DNA of 64,000 nt from Guillardia theta CCMP2712 (Eukaryota; Cryptophyceae; Pyrenomonadales; Geminigeraceae), in assembly GCF_000315625.1 (NCBI RefSeq), contig NW_005434608.1:5410-69409 (forward strand). The letters run 5' to 3'. This document shows positions 10,277 through 21,200 of the stretch, in pieces. The notes under the pieces were generated by a model. That model was not told the origin of the DNA, ran no database searches, and saw only the letters and a list, made by a program, of their open reading frames with translations. The translations under genes were made by a program, and so were the position numbers. Positions within the stretch are counted from its first letter, which is position 1. Each line of letters opens with the position of its first letter.

Positions 10277-12344
10277 CTAACCGTGACACAGACTCCAGAA
10301 GCAGTTTAATAACAAGAAGACAAATGGGGTCCACACGCTTAGATCTTCGTCACATGGCAAAACCTGTAAATGTTGATTAAAAACGCAGGTCGTTGAAGCG
10401 CCAGACACCCACATGCCATTGACGGGAGTGATGGGAATCTTGTATGGATGCGACTTGTCGTCTTGACCTTGCGCTGGTGAGAACTTGTATCTCGAGAAGA
10501 GAAGTCCCAATACGATCCTTGACTGCATGGAGCCATTGACTTCAACACCAGCAGGTTCAATCGCATACCTCAAGAAGCGAGAAGTGTTGGCCGAGACAGT
10601 TGCGAGGTCCTGCCAAACCAGGTAAGAGGGTCTGGGGAGGGGAAAGGGGGCGAGCAAGACACCGTTGATGAAAGGGAGAAAAGCCCAAGGGTCAACACCT
10701 TCTCCGAGGCCCAGCTGAGGCGAAGGCGTGTCGAGGACGTCTTAATCCTCGTCAACCATTGACATTGAAATCTCTGCACTAACCGAATCTCGAGGGAAGA
10801 AATTCATTCACGTCTCCCTGCAAATCAACAGTGGTTATTGATGCGAATCAGGATCAATCAGGCTCTACGAACGTTGGGCCAAAGATCCTGCCGTTTGTGT
10901 ATTCCATCCATGCATATCAGAGCCACAGCCCCCTGAGGGATGCTGCGAGCAAATATGACCATGTTAAAGAAAGAAACACAAAAGAGGTCAAAACAATACC
11001 TGACGTCTCCAACAACATCGGGTTGGACCACCTCTCTAGTAATGACCGGGACTGGAGGATGAAGTCGCAAAGTTTCTCTCAAAACGTTGAAGGTGAATGG
11101 CAAGGAATTTTGCAATTCGTCATAAGAAGGACGCGTATCATCTTTCGGGAAAAGCGACTTCGATTCGTTGTAAAGTTTCTGCCTGGTTTGTTCACTTTTC
11201 ATCACTTCCCACAGGGTCCAAGTAAGCATGCACGCTGTGGTGTCATGTCCAGCAAACAAAAATGTTTTCAATCCATCCCGCAGGTCTTGTATGCCGTCTT
11301 TTTGAAACTGAGCTGGGTCCACACCTAATCTGGCTTGTCACAAGAAGCGACAAACTGGCATGTCATGCCTGATAAAATTCGATCCAGTATATATTTTGGA
11401 GAGTTCTTTTCCTTAGCATTCGCCATGGATTGCCAACGATCATTGATCTGTAAGAGAAATTGTCAAGACTGCGCGAACAGAGCAAATGATGTTGACAAGC
11501 ACACATCTTCTTACTTTTGCCACGAGATAATCGTTAAGTTGTTTGACCAGCGATCTGTGCCTCCACCATGCGTTTGTCGGAAGATACATGCGGTAGGGAT
11601 ACCAAATTCTGTCGTTGCATTCTAAAGCAAAGATCAACGACTGATACAAGCATCGGAGTGTAAAGGACAGATGCAAACACGGCACGTACCATCGATGATG
11701 GGAAGGTATAGGTTTGAAATCTCTCGATCGCTCTCTGCAGGCTCAACTCCCAGAACAGCGAGAGAAATCACTTGCAGTGTCAATTTTCTGAATATCTCTG
11801 CCATGTCCACTGCAGCCCCACTCTCTGCTGCTGCATCCAATGTCTGAAAGAGGTTTCTCGTTATCTCTAATGCGGCACTGGCAACCTCCTCCAAGATTTC
11901 AAGTTTGAAGGTTGGCGCGAGCTCTCGCCTAAGCCTGTGCCAGCGCTCCCCTTCGCTAGTGACGATCCCAGTTCCAAGAAGACAGTCAAAGACTTTGTAG
12001 GTCCCCGGGTCTTTCCGGTAGTTCTTTGCCTTGGTTTGAAGCACATGTCGAGCAAATGCAGGGTCAGCCATCACGATGTAGACTCGTCCAAGCACATGCA
12101 TGCGGAAGAAGTTGCCGTGCTCTGCTGACAGGGCTCTGAAGGTGTCCCAGACATTCCCTTGCAGCAGTTTCAATGCGTGGCCTAGGAATGGAATCCTCCC
12201 AGAGGGGCAAGGAATGTGCCTGCACTTGAAAGAAAGGTATACTTCTTTGAAAGTGAGCTGTGCTACGAAGAACAATACAGGCAACACGCCAAGCAACCAC
12301 AGATGATCCGGAGAGAAGAGTGAGAGCACATAGCTGTCTAACAT
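10277..12344 (-). CDS. Cytochrome P450 monooxygenase
   Basis: The first exon (12344 to about 11690) has an N-terminal hydrophobic anchor, a proline-rich hinge (PCPSGRIPFLGH) and the B-C region with GERWHRLRRELAPTF. The next exons give a segment with YLPTNAWWRH (about 11600) and the I-helix AGHDTTA oxygen-activation motif (about 11250). ETLRLHPP, the K-helix ExxR motif, follows. Further on come NEFLPSRF and the haem loop, which is assembled across an intron near 10660 as PFINGPRNCLGQ, containing the haem-ligand cysteine. A C-terminal exon has YKIPITPVNGMWVSGA. All P450 landmarks are present in order, so it should be an active ER-bound monooxygenase using NADPH-cytochrome P450 reductase. The haem loop is closest in style to CYP4-clan-like sequences; the substrate is unknown. 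The residues after VSGA up to 10277 may be UTR or a tail. Confidence 0.88.
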
Positions 12345-12770
12345 ACTGACGGGCGGCTACGCCTCCTCTTCCTCCTCGTCCTGTGCGCCACTCACGAGCC
12401 GCCTGATGACAAACGTTTGAGGGGGAATTGAGCAAGCAAGTCCCCCTCAGAGTTCAAGCGAAGACAGCATCCGGTGCCAATTCGAGCAGTACAAGCGAAT
12501 TTGAAACGGCTTGACAAGCCGTTTCACGTTCAGCGTGAAATCAGCGTGAAATGGCCCTGATGAGCCTGACTACCTCTAGCTAGGGTGAGGATGGATCGAA
12601 GTTAGATAATAGCAAGACAATGCATCAAGTAATTGAAGGAGCCTGATGTGATCTTCCAGTACTCTTGCCATGATAGTTGTGGATCCCTCCCACCAACCTT
12701 TGAACCTTTCCTCCCATCCCTCCTGCTCTTGGCATATCTTGTAGTTCCTGGACTTACTTTCCTTCCAAAG
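12345..12770. promoter_or_regulatory. Shared divergent upstream region (P450 / BIR gene)
   Basis: About 430 bp separate the divergent starts of the P450 gene (-) and the EF-hand/BIR/PDZ gene (+), so promoters for both must lie here. A perfect inverted repeat is present at 12501-12525, followed by two nearby CAGCGTGAAAT words. No TATA box was convincingly identified. Confidence 0.5.
12501..12525. repeat. Perfect inverted repeat in divergent upstream region
   Basis: GAAACGGCTT and AAGCCGTTTC are separated by a few bases, giving a potential cruciform or a dimeric protein-binding site. The next 25 bases repeat CAGCGTGAAAT twice. A regulatory role is inference from position only. Confidence 0.6.
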
Positions 12771-15232
12771 ATGTCCAACCTTGTCAGCTATGCGACGGTG
12801 AGGGAGCAGCAAAAGAACGCTTTCACTCGAGGTCCAGGGCTGGGGCGAACAGATAGGCCATCATCCAAAGCAGCGACTAGCCCCAGGAATCAAGCAAATC
12901 AAGCGGCAGTAACTTGATATGGAAGCCGTTGATGTCAGTCCGCTTGACAAGAATGCAGGCGAGCAAGAGCAAGAAGCTCAAGTCGATGAGCGTGGACGAG
13001 ATTATGAAGAAGTTGAGGCATCTCATCTCCATCATAGGAAAGACTGAGTGGAACAAGCACATCAGGTCTGCAAGTCACAATAGTGATTGTGTGTATGTGT
13101 GTGTATGTAATAGTGATTGTGTGTGTGTATGTAATAGTGCTTGTGTGTATGTGTGTATGTAATAGTGATTTTTTGCATTTGTGTGTATGTAATAGTGATT
13201 GTGTGTATGTGTGTATGTAAGTATGTAATAGTGATTGTGTGTATGTGTGTATGTTGTATTGCGTTGTGAATTCACTTTTCTCTTCCTACTCTCACTGCTC
13301 TCCAGGTCATTTGATGCAGACAGGGATGGAATTATCACTTTTAACGAGCTCATGAAGTCAATGAAATCTCCCTTGGTTCATAGAAACTTTAGCGTGAGCG
13401 AATCTGAGGTTGTCGGAGTGCGAGTGGTCGGAGTATCGCTCACGAGTTGTGATGCAGATGTTGATGTTCTGGAACGCCATGGAGAAGACTTTTGAAACGT
13501 CCAACGGAGTTGCTCTCAAGGACCTCAACGCTTTCGTTCAGAAGGATGAGATGGAGGCGTATGAAGCTCGGCGAGGAGCAGCTGGTAGATCTCCCCCCGG
13601 GGGGATGAAGGTTTTGAACCAGATGCCGGTGAGACTGCAAGGAGAGGTGGAAGATGAAAATGATCGCCTACCGCAGATGCCCTTTGAAAGCGACAGCACG
13701 AGAGATCCGCCTCAAACCTCATCAACTTCCTCGAACATCGGAAATAACCAAGAAAATGGGTTGTCACGCATGAGCAAGTGCGCAACCTTTGATTCGGGTT
13801 GTGAAAGTAAGTTTCTTGTTTGATACAGGTACAAGTTGGACACGTTGCGGATAAAGTTTCGATCTGGGGCGTCGGAGATGAAAAGAGATGACTGGAAAGC
13901 TTTGTTGCAAGAGTGATGATTCCTCGGTTGTAGCCTCGCGGCTGATACATTCTGCAGCCACGACAGAAACCTGGATGGAATCATTCAATTTCGTGAATTT
14001 GTCGCAAGTATTCGCGATCAGTCTACTGAGTTCTTGCACAGCTTGTCTTCGTGGACTGACAGGTCGTTTTTCCCCGTTTGATATCGTCCGTGAAGTCTGA
14101 GAATGCCAATGGCAGAGAACTGGCGGAGATCTGGAGATGTGTGGACGTGAAAGGGGAGGGCGTTCTCAAGATTGAGGAGCTCCTCGACTTCTTCTTCTCT
14201 CAGGTCTCTTCATCTTCCCCGCAGCAAGAACAATTTCTCTCTCCTCTCGATCTTCCATCCCAGGAAGGTGGAGGCGGCAAGCCAATCCTTGTCGCGCCTG
14301 GAACTGTTTTGTCCTCTGCACAGTTTGAAGGAGAAGCGGCGGGGACGTTGGATCTGGGAGGAGATGCAAGTGCTCCCGTCATTGAGCGAAGAGAAGATCG
14401 AGCAGTGGAGTCCAAGAAATTCATTGAAGGGATCGAGAAGGAAACAAGCCTGTTGGAGGAAGAGCTGAGAATCAATCGCTCTGAAATCTCATGCCTGAAG
14501 CATTCGGAGGCGGTGAAAGTCCATCACTGGATTTCTCTTTTGCCTATTCCTTTCTCTGCATTCTCCTCTCCTCATCCCTCCTCTCTCCCCGTTTCCCCCT
14601 CCTCGTTTCCCTCACCAATATCTCCTAGGTACTTATGATGTGCTTGCGGAGCCTATTGACCCATGGCGAAGAAGCCAGTCCGCTCGACCAGCAACCCACA
14701 ACCTCCCGCGAGGTCGCAGCGGTCGCAAGTCATTTGCAGGTGAGAAGAGATGGAGGGGAGAGCGGAGAAACGAGGACAGAGATGAATTCACCAAGAGAAC
14801 GCGAGCAGGAGAAGAGGGAGAGGAGCAGACTGAGGGCAGGGGGTGAAGGAGATATTCACGCTGACAGAAATCCAGCAGGAGAACAGTCGCCTTCACAACC
14901 AGTGTGTGGCTGCCAGGAGGGAACTTAGCATTCTCCGCCACCTCACAAAGAAAGCTCTGTCCTCCCGAGACTTGACCAGCGAGCAGGAGGAGGCGATGAA
15001 ACTTGCCGGCCAGATAAGAGACGATGAAAGCTCCTCGACGAGGCAAGAGAGGGCGAGGGACGCGCAGAGCGTCAAGGCGGTCACAGAGAGCATGTCAATC
15101 GCGTCTTCCCTAGGGCTTGACGGGAACCATCCAAGTCAGCAGGAAAGGAGCGAGACAAGTGTCACCCTCTTGCAGGCAAGTATTTCTACGTTGCCCTCGT
15201 TCTCCTTCCTGTCCTCCTCCTCCTCCTCCTCC

Positions 15233-15288
<56 letters not shown>

Positions 15289-18200
15289 TCAATCACCATC
15301 TCAATCATCATCTCAATCATCATCTCAATTCTCTCAATCATTTCAATCATCATCGTCAAAGCTCTTGCCCATCCCATCCATCTACGTGTACTCCTTTGCC
15401 TGCTCCTACTCATCTTTGCCCCACTTCCCTCCGATCATCCCATCCTTGCCCGGCTGGCTTGGCTTGGCGTGATCTCATGCAGGAGCATCTCCTGAGCACC
15501 AACGAGAAGCTGTGGGATATTGAGAAGCATGTCAACCAGCTCGAGGAGAAGCTCAGGGCCCAGCAGCTCTCCTCCTCCTACCTCAGCAGACCCCCCGATC
15601 TCTCTGACAGGATGCAGGGTGGCTGGAATCTCCCGGCTTATCCCCCCATCCTCGCCTATCCTCCGCTTCTTCCTCCCACCGCGCTCAAGCAGGACGAGCT
15701 GCTCCAGCGCATCTCTGTTCTCGAGGCTCTGATCCAGAAGCATCTGAGCGGCAGGGGAGAGGCACAGGAGGGGAGCATGAAGGAGAAAGTCGCGCAGGCC
15801 CATCCTAGCACCGCCCGGACTCCTCCTCCTCCTCCTCCTCCTCCTCCTCCTCCTACTGTCCCCCCTACAGTTGCGGCTCAATTACCTGCTTCTGTGGATG
15901 AATATCCTCCTCCTTTCCCTCCTCGAAGTGGATATCCTTCTTTTCTCCCTCCTCCTGGTCAATCTTGGTCTTCCCCCAGCCCCCTCCCTCCCACTCAGTC
16001 TTCGATCTCTCCTGTTCTTCCTCCTGCTTCAGAAAGGAGCAGACGCGGGGACGAGCATCTGTCCATGTCGCAATCGTCGCCCAACTTGCTTGGGCCTCGA
16101 GATGGCAGGGAGGAGCCAAGGCAAAGCGAGCAAGTAAGAGCGCAGGGGCAAACAGTGCAGGCAGCCCAAAGACGGGAGGAAGAGCAACAAGTGCCAAGAC
16201 TAGAAGCGAACGCAGAGAGATCAGGCGAGTCAAACTCTCTTCACCTTGTGCCCTGACAGGCAGAAGCAGAGCCGATTGTGTTGAGCTTTACACCAAAAGA
16301 AGAAGAGAATTTCAGTGCCACAGTCAAAGAGAGCGAGAGAGTCAGAGACGAAGGAGGCAGAGTCAACAGCAGCGAGAAGCACAATGAAAGCAAAGATGAT
16401 GACACTTCAATCATGTCTGACAAGTCGGCGGTGGAGAGAAGTCTCCAAGCAAGGATAAAAACCTTCAGCAACTGGCCGTTTGTTGACAAGGTGAGATGAG
16501 GGGGAGGGGCTTGACATTGTCCTGCCCGACCCTCGTACTGACTTGCCGAGACCTGACTGACTTGCTGGTCAACAGCTGGGCTATCCCTCCGTTGAGCAGC
16601 TCGCTGTGGCAGGATTCGTGTACAACCCGACAAAAGATGCGAGAGATGGCACAACCTGCGTTGAGGTCCGCCGATGCTCTCACAGATCCGCTATCCTCCT
16701 TGCTCGTCACTGTCTCCTCCTCCTTGCTCTCTCCCTCGCCCCTTCACCTTTCGTCCCCCCTCTCGCTGCCTTGCATCCAGCTCCTCCCTCGCATGCTTGT
16801 AGATAGATCCCTTGCTCACTTCTCTTATCCTCCCTATTCCTCATCCCTCTCTTTACTCTCTCATCTCCCCCTGTTGTATCTTATCACTCCGCCTCCTTTC
16901 TCCTTTAATCTTTGCTCAACCTTTCTTTCCTGCAGTGCAAGGCTCAACTTGCTACGTGGGAGGGAGTGCGCGATCCCATTGCTGTCCACGCTCTCATCTC
17001 TCCAGCTGTCAGGATCTTATCTTGTCTTCCATTGCTTCCTCCCTCTCTTTCCTGCTGTTCAACGGATCTCTTCTGCCTCTTCTCTGCTTTGCTTTCTTAC
17101 CTCCTCCCAGTCCCTCTCATCTTCTCTTAACTCATTTACTTCCAGTGCTCCTACGTGCGAGAACTCGCAGTACCTCCTGGCTTGCACGAGACTTCTCGCG
17201 ATCGATTCTCGGAGGCCGCAGAATCAAGCCCTGTCTTGGAGCAAGAGGCACAGGTACCACAGACTCCTCGAAGGCAGGCCAACGAGGAGGAGGAGGAAGG
17301 CAGAGCAGCCTCGTCAGATCCCGTGCGAGAGAAGACGAGAAGAGAGGAGATAGGGGAAGAGGAGAAGCAGGAGGGGGAGAGGGAGAAGGCCTCCCGTGGT
17401 CTTGCGCTATCACCTGGCTCGCTCGCCCTCCAGCAGTCAAGGTGTCGACCAGACGTTGAGATGTGAGAGATGACGAGGCGGCAGAAACCTCGTGGAAGCT
17501 CTCAAGGAGGACGAGACACATCTCGTTGACACAGCGAAACATGTCGATGCTGGTCCAAGACGCGTTTCCAGTCACTCAGACTTTCATGATGTCAGGGTAA
17601 GCCGAGCTGATTTCTTCCTCATCTGTCTAAAGTGCTTCTTCTCTCTCAATGGTCATCTCATCTCATCTCATCTCATCTCATCTCATCTCATCTTATCTCC
17701 TCTCCTCTCCTCTCTTCTCCTCTTCTCGTCTCCTGTACTCTCACATCTCATCTCATCTCACTCTCCTCTCATCTCATCTCGTCTCATCTCATCTCATCTC
17801 CTCTCCTCTCCTTTCATCGCATCTCATCTCATCTCCTCTTCTTTCATCTCATCTCATCTCCTCTCCTCTCCTCTCCTCTCCTCTCCTCTCCTCTCCTTTC
17901 ATCTCCTCTCCTTTCATCTCATCTCATCTCATCTCATCTCATCTCATCTCATCTCCTCTCCCCTCCTCTCCTCTCCTCTCCTCTCCTCTCACATCTCATC
18001 TTCTCTCCTTTCATCTCCTCTCCTCTCATCTCCTCTCATCTCATCTCGTCTCATCTCCTCTCCTTTCATCTCATCTCATCTCGACTCCTCTCCTCTCCTC
18101 TCATCTTACATCTCCTCTCATCTCATCTCTCTCCTTTCATCTCCTCTCATCTCATCTCTCTCCTTTCATCTCATCTCATCTCCTCTCCTTTCATCCCATA

Positions 18201-19608
18201 TCATCTCATCTTCTCTCCTTTCATCTCATATCATTTCATCTCCTCTCCTTTCATCTCATCTCCTCTCCTTTCATCTCATCTCATATCATATCATCTCCTC
18301 TCCTCTCCTCTCCTCTCCTCTCCTCTTATCCCCTCCTCTCCTCTCCTTTCATCTCCTCTCCTCTCATCTCCTCTCATCTCTCATCTCATCTCGTCTCATC
18401 TCATCTCATCTCGACTCATCCTCTCCTCTCTTTTCATCTCATCTCCTTTCATCTCATCTCATCTCCTCTCCTTTCTCAATACTCTCCTCTTTTTTGGTGC
18501 TCTCGATTTCATTTCCTTCTATTTCTTCTCCTCTCTTTCTTTATTTTTTTTCTCATTTGTTTGCTCAATCTTCTTTGCCATTTTCTTCTGATTGTTTTCG
18601 TGTCCCTCGTTCGTCAATTTGCAGCCGCGAGCACCTTCGGCACTAACAGCTGAGGCAACAAGCGGTGCTCATGACGGCGACGAGAAGTTTGTCCCTCCCA
18701 AGTTGAAGCATGCAGCCTCTGTGAACGACTTCGGTTTGCGAGCTCGGGCAAAAGAGGAGGACCAGGACGCCTTTTCTCCTCGCAGCGCCACCATCGAGCG
18801 ATCGAGAAGTCTCATCCTGCAGATGGCCAAGGTCGAAGGCTCCTCCACCCCCCAACCTGATCCGATCCTTTCAGCAGGAGGCACAGGAACCCCCCCGCTC
18901 GCCTCGTAGACTGAGCCCAGAGGTGACTTGCAAGTGAAGCAAGAGCGAGGAGGGAGGGAGGGCGCGACTGAGAGAAGCAGGGAAGCAGGGGAGCAGGGAG
19001 CGAGGGTACATAGACGAGGACGATGATTCCTGATGACATTGGTCGCTAAGCTCGCTGGACCTCAGGGCTCAAGGAGGCTCAAGCGGATAAGCAAGGAAGG
19101 CAGCAGGAAGGGTTTCGAACAGCCGCAAACATCCCTGGGGATCGTGGTGAGACCTGAAGGCCAGCTGGTGATGCAGTTGGAGTGACAGACTGGTCAAGGT
19201 TGGGGACATGCAGGGCTCCATGCGCCGGCACCTCATCGTGGAGAAGCTGGAGCGAGACTCGCCGGCATGGCTCAACGGAAAGATCAAGGCAGTCTCGCTC
19301 AAGCTCCCGCCGTGTTTGAATCGCATGCAGGTTGGCGACAAGATTATCGCGATCCTCTCAGCCGAGATGAAGAGCCCGATCCACGTGCGAGAGGACATGG
19401 ACGTAGCGCATGTGCAGCAGGTCATGCCGCCCTTGTCCTTTCCCTTCTTACCTGAAGTCCAGGTGCTGGATGAGGGCCCGTCAAATTCCGAAGGTGAGCG
19501 ACTCTTCTGCTCGTGCGCGTGCTCAATTCTGTTGCAGTGGAGTTGGAGATGAAGACCAAGTTTCTCGGAATGAGCAAAACCTACTTTGTCTCTCTCATAC
19601 GCAGCTGA
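12771..19608 (+). CDS. EF-hand / coiled-coil / BIR / PDZ multidomain protein
   Basis: Twenty-three exons join in phase to 3,651 nt (1,216 residues): 12771-12908, 12959-13065, 13306-13393, 13458-13777, 13829-13912, 13958-14062, 14116-14203, 14264-14518, 14629-14739, 14876-15175, 15483-16133, 16260-16490, 16576-16665, 16936-17007, 17146-17441, 17485-17596, 18625-18831, 18878-18922, 19066-19146, 19214-19291, 19331-19420, 19463-19493, 19538-19608. EF-hand loops: DADRDGIITFNE (85-96), a degenerate second near 125-140, DRNLDGIIQFRE (248-259) and DVKGEGVLKIEE (291-302). Coiled coil: about 350-530. Proline-rich: about 580-750. BIR: about 811-884, starting RIKTFSNWPF, with zinc ligands C854, C857, H874, C881 in canonical spacing. 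PDZ: about 1120-1210, with SLGIV, RDSPAWLNGKI and VGDKIIAI. Introns are GT-AG except 15176-15482 (GC-AG). BIR domains bind IAP-type N-termini or histone/Aurora partners; calcium control and PDZ ligands are inferred. It could be separate genes wrongly joined, but all phases agree. Confidence 0.75.
13082..13255. repeat. GTGTGTATGTAATAGTGATT minisatellite in intron 2
   Basis: Imperfect copies of a TGTGTATGTAATAGTGATT-type unit fill most of the 240-nt intron between the exons for HIR and SFDADRDG. It is noncoding and expanded an intron that would otherwise be of the usual short size. Confidence 0.8.
15213..15288. repeat. TCC then TCA trinucleotide tract in a GC-AG intron
   Basis: A TCC run followed by about 18 TCA units lies within the 307-nt intron 15176-15482. 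It produces long artificial Ser and His frames that are not coding. Confidence 0.85.
17656..18475. repeat. ATCTC/CTCCT satellite within a 1-kb intron
   Basis: About 820 bp of ATCTC and CTCTC pentamers with CCTCT variants fill intron 17597-18624 of the BIR gene. The reverse complement of the same pentamer (GAGAT) forms the satellite at 63672-64000. All plus-strand frames are open only because the repeat lacks stops; it is not coding. Confidence 0.9.
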
Positions 19609-20062
19609 GCAGCGAGAGAGGTTGTGAGATGTGATATCACACTTGAGATGTGACATCACACTTGAAGCTGCTCCACAACAAGTTGCCTCCTCAACGACAG
19701 GATTGAAGCTCAATGAGAACAGGAACTATGTTGACTGAAGCTACGTTTTTCATAGCTCAAAGACAAGCCTTTTTGAGAGCCGGACTTTGTTAGTTTGCGA
19801 TATCAGATTATATGCACAAGTATCAAATACATACAGCAAAAACAATACAAACCACGAACACGATGATCATGACACATATGTTGAAGTCTGCCTCAAAACA
19901 TTCATCTTGACATCCTTGTTAGGGTTTCAACAAAGTAAAGTTCCTTAATTTCAGGACGATTCACTCTCCTTCTCTTCTCTACTTTACTCATCTCATCCTC
20001 GAGCAGAGCAGTTTGATTGTCTTACATTCATTGTCATATAATCTTCAGCTTCTGTACATATC
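19609..20062. other. Intergenic stretch, no gene recognised
   Basis: This follows the stop of the BIR gene and is AT-richer than the coding DNA. An imperfect direct repeat (GATATCACACTTGAGATG then GACATCACACTTGAAG) lies at about 19630-19665. It probably includes the 3' UTR. Confidence 0.4.
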
Positions 20063-20489
20063 AACGCTCTCCCCCCCTCATGAGTCTCCATGTGTCAGCA
20101 TTCGAAACCTGGATTCAAACGACACAAGGAAGATGAAGCAGGCCAACAGCAGCACGCAGAACGAGCACATCACTTTCGACCAGCCCGAGCACTCGCACCA
20201 GCACCTCCGCCCTTGCAGCTCCCCTAGCACATCTGCCTCCTCCTTCTCCATGGAGGGGCTCTGGTGTCGGGGTAAGACGCAGATGAAAGGCTCAACCTGC
20301 AGGGTAAAGTCCGGGGGCACAACCACTACAAGCTGATCACAGTCACACCCCTGATGAGACAAGCTCCTTCCTATCTGAACTCCACCCTCCAGCTTGTGAG
20401 GCCGGAGTCCCGGGTCGCTCGTCGACGCTGAGAGAATGTTGGGTGTATGCGCTATCTCCGTCACTTCATGCAAGTCCGCAGGCAGTTCC
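20063..20489. repeat. 427-bp direct repeat, copy 1
   Basis: These 427 bp recur at 22393-22819 with one difference noticed by eye (A versus G in CTTC[A/G]TGCAAG). The copies are 2,330 bp apart, in the same orientation, with sharp edges and unrelated flanks. This indicates a very recent duplication, a mobile segment, or gene conversion. No terminal inverted repeats were seen. Confidence 0.92.
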
Positions 20490-20722
20490 ATCTGAGGATG
20501 TACAGCAACAGACACTACCGCGCAGGAAGTCATGATTACCCTGCTCATGACGACGATTGAGGGACAGCACAAATTGTACGGGAATGAAACTGCTCTGACA
20601 AGTTGATATGCCGCAGAAACAGTTCTTGCACAAACAGTTCTTACGAGAGCTTTCGGGGAAATCAGATGCTGTGGAGGCGTGGATGAGAGCGTTGAGCAGA
20701 CAGATAAGCGTCGTGTTCCCAA
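20078..20722 (-). CDS. Hypothetical protein with C-terminal membrane helix (copy 1)
   Basis: An open minus-strand frame of 214 codons has its last ~140 codons inside the 427-bp repeat. That part includes PPDFTLQVEPFICVLP, a CWCECSGW cysteine cluster and a hydrophobic helix (VMCSFCVLLLACFIFLVSF) near the end. The upstream part is unique to this copy and has no family features. The frame is shared with copy 2 at 22408-22845, which mildly supports coding. Transcription and start are unproven. Confidence 0.35.
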   Translation of the reverse strand: MGTRRLSVCSTLSSTPPQHLISPKALVRTVCARTVSAAYQLVRAVSFPYNLCCPSIVVMSRVIMTSCAVVSVAVHPQMELPADLHEVTEIAHTPNILSASTSDPGLRPHKLEGGVQIGRSLSHQGCDCDQLVVVVPPDFTLQVEPFICVLPRHQSPSMEKEEADVLGELQGRRCWCECSGWSKVMCSFCVLLLACFIFLVSFESRFRMLTHGDS

Positions 20723-20779
20723 TCACCGCACCATTGCATTCCTCTGGTTCGAACTGCTTAGAGCGTTGGGGGAAATGGA

Positions 20780-21200
20780 GGGGGTGGTAGAATTGAGGAA
20801 TCTTGAAAGGGGGGGGTAGGTAGCAAAAGTGACCAGCAGGGTACCTTTATTGCAGGCTACCCACTAGGGAGAAATCGTATATTGTGGGTATTGGTGGTGG
20901 GTACGTGGCATGGTCCCTTCCCTGCAGGTGGTGGGGTACATTGTCAAGCATGGGTGCTACATCCAAGCAGGTAGTAGTAGGGTATTCTTTACTACAGAAA
21001 CTTTTACTACAACAGCACGAGGAGATACAATAATAATGAACATGGAGAAGCCGTGTTGTAAATACTGAGGGGTGGTGATCTTAGAAGACAGGGGTGGGGT
21101 ACAGATGACTTCCAGATAGGCATTCCGACTGGTTCCGACAGACTCTCTACCACCCTACCTACCTTTTCGGTCAAAGTGAGGGTGGGGTCCCAGACGGGAG
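20780..21200. repeat. GGGTA-rich island (copy 3)
   Basis: The plus strand is rich in GGGTA, GGTGGGTA and TAGTAGTAGGGTA words from about 20800 to 21120, then shows TACCACCCTACCTACC at about 21150. It is the same style of sequence as the islands at 568-1070 and 48950-49600. No coding features were seen. Confidence 0.5.

Noticed and set aside
13778-13828. Donor at 13807 (GTAAGT) as the end of the fourth BIR-gene exon
   Set aside because: It is the better-looking donor but leaves the wrong phase and gives an early stop. The donor at 13778 restores the frame into the next EF-hand exon with a 51-nt intron.
15117-15480. Poly-His and poly-Ser frames
   Set aside because: They are produced by the TCA/TCC tract in the GC-AG intron 15176-15482. 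Only the part after 15482 is coding.
17492-18653. Long plus-strand open frames of 300-380 codons rich in Ser, Leu, His and Ile
   Set aside because: They consist of the ATCTC/CTCCT satellite, which lacks stops in all three frames. The real coding exons end at 17596 and resume at 18625.
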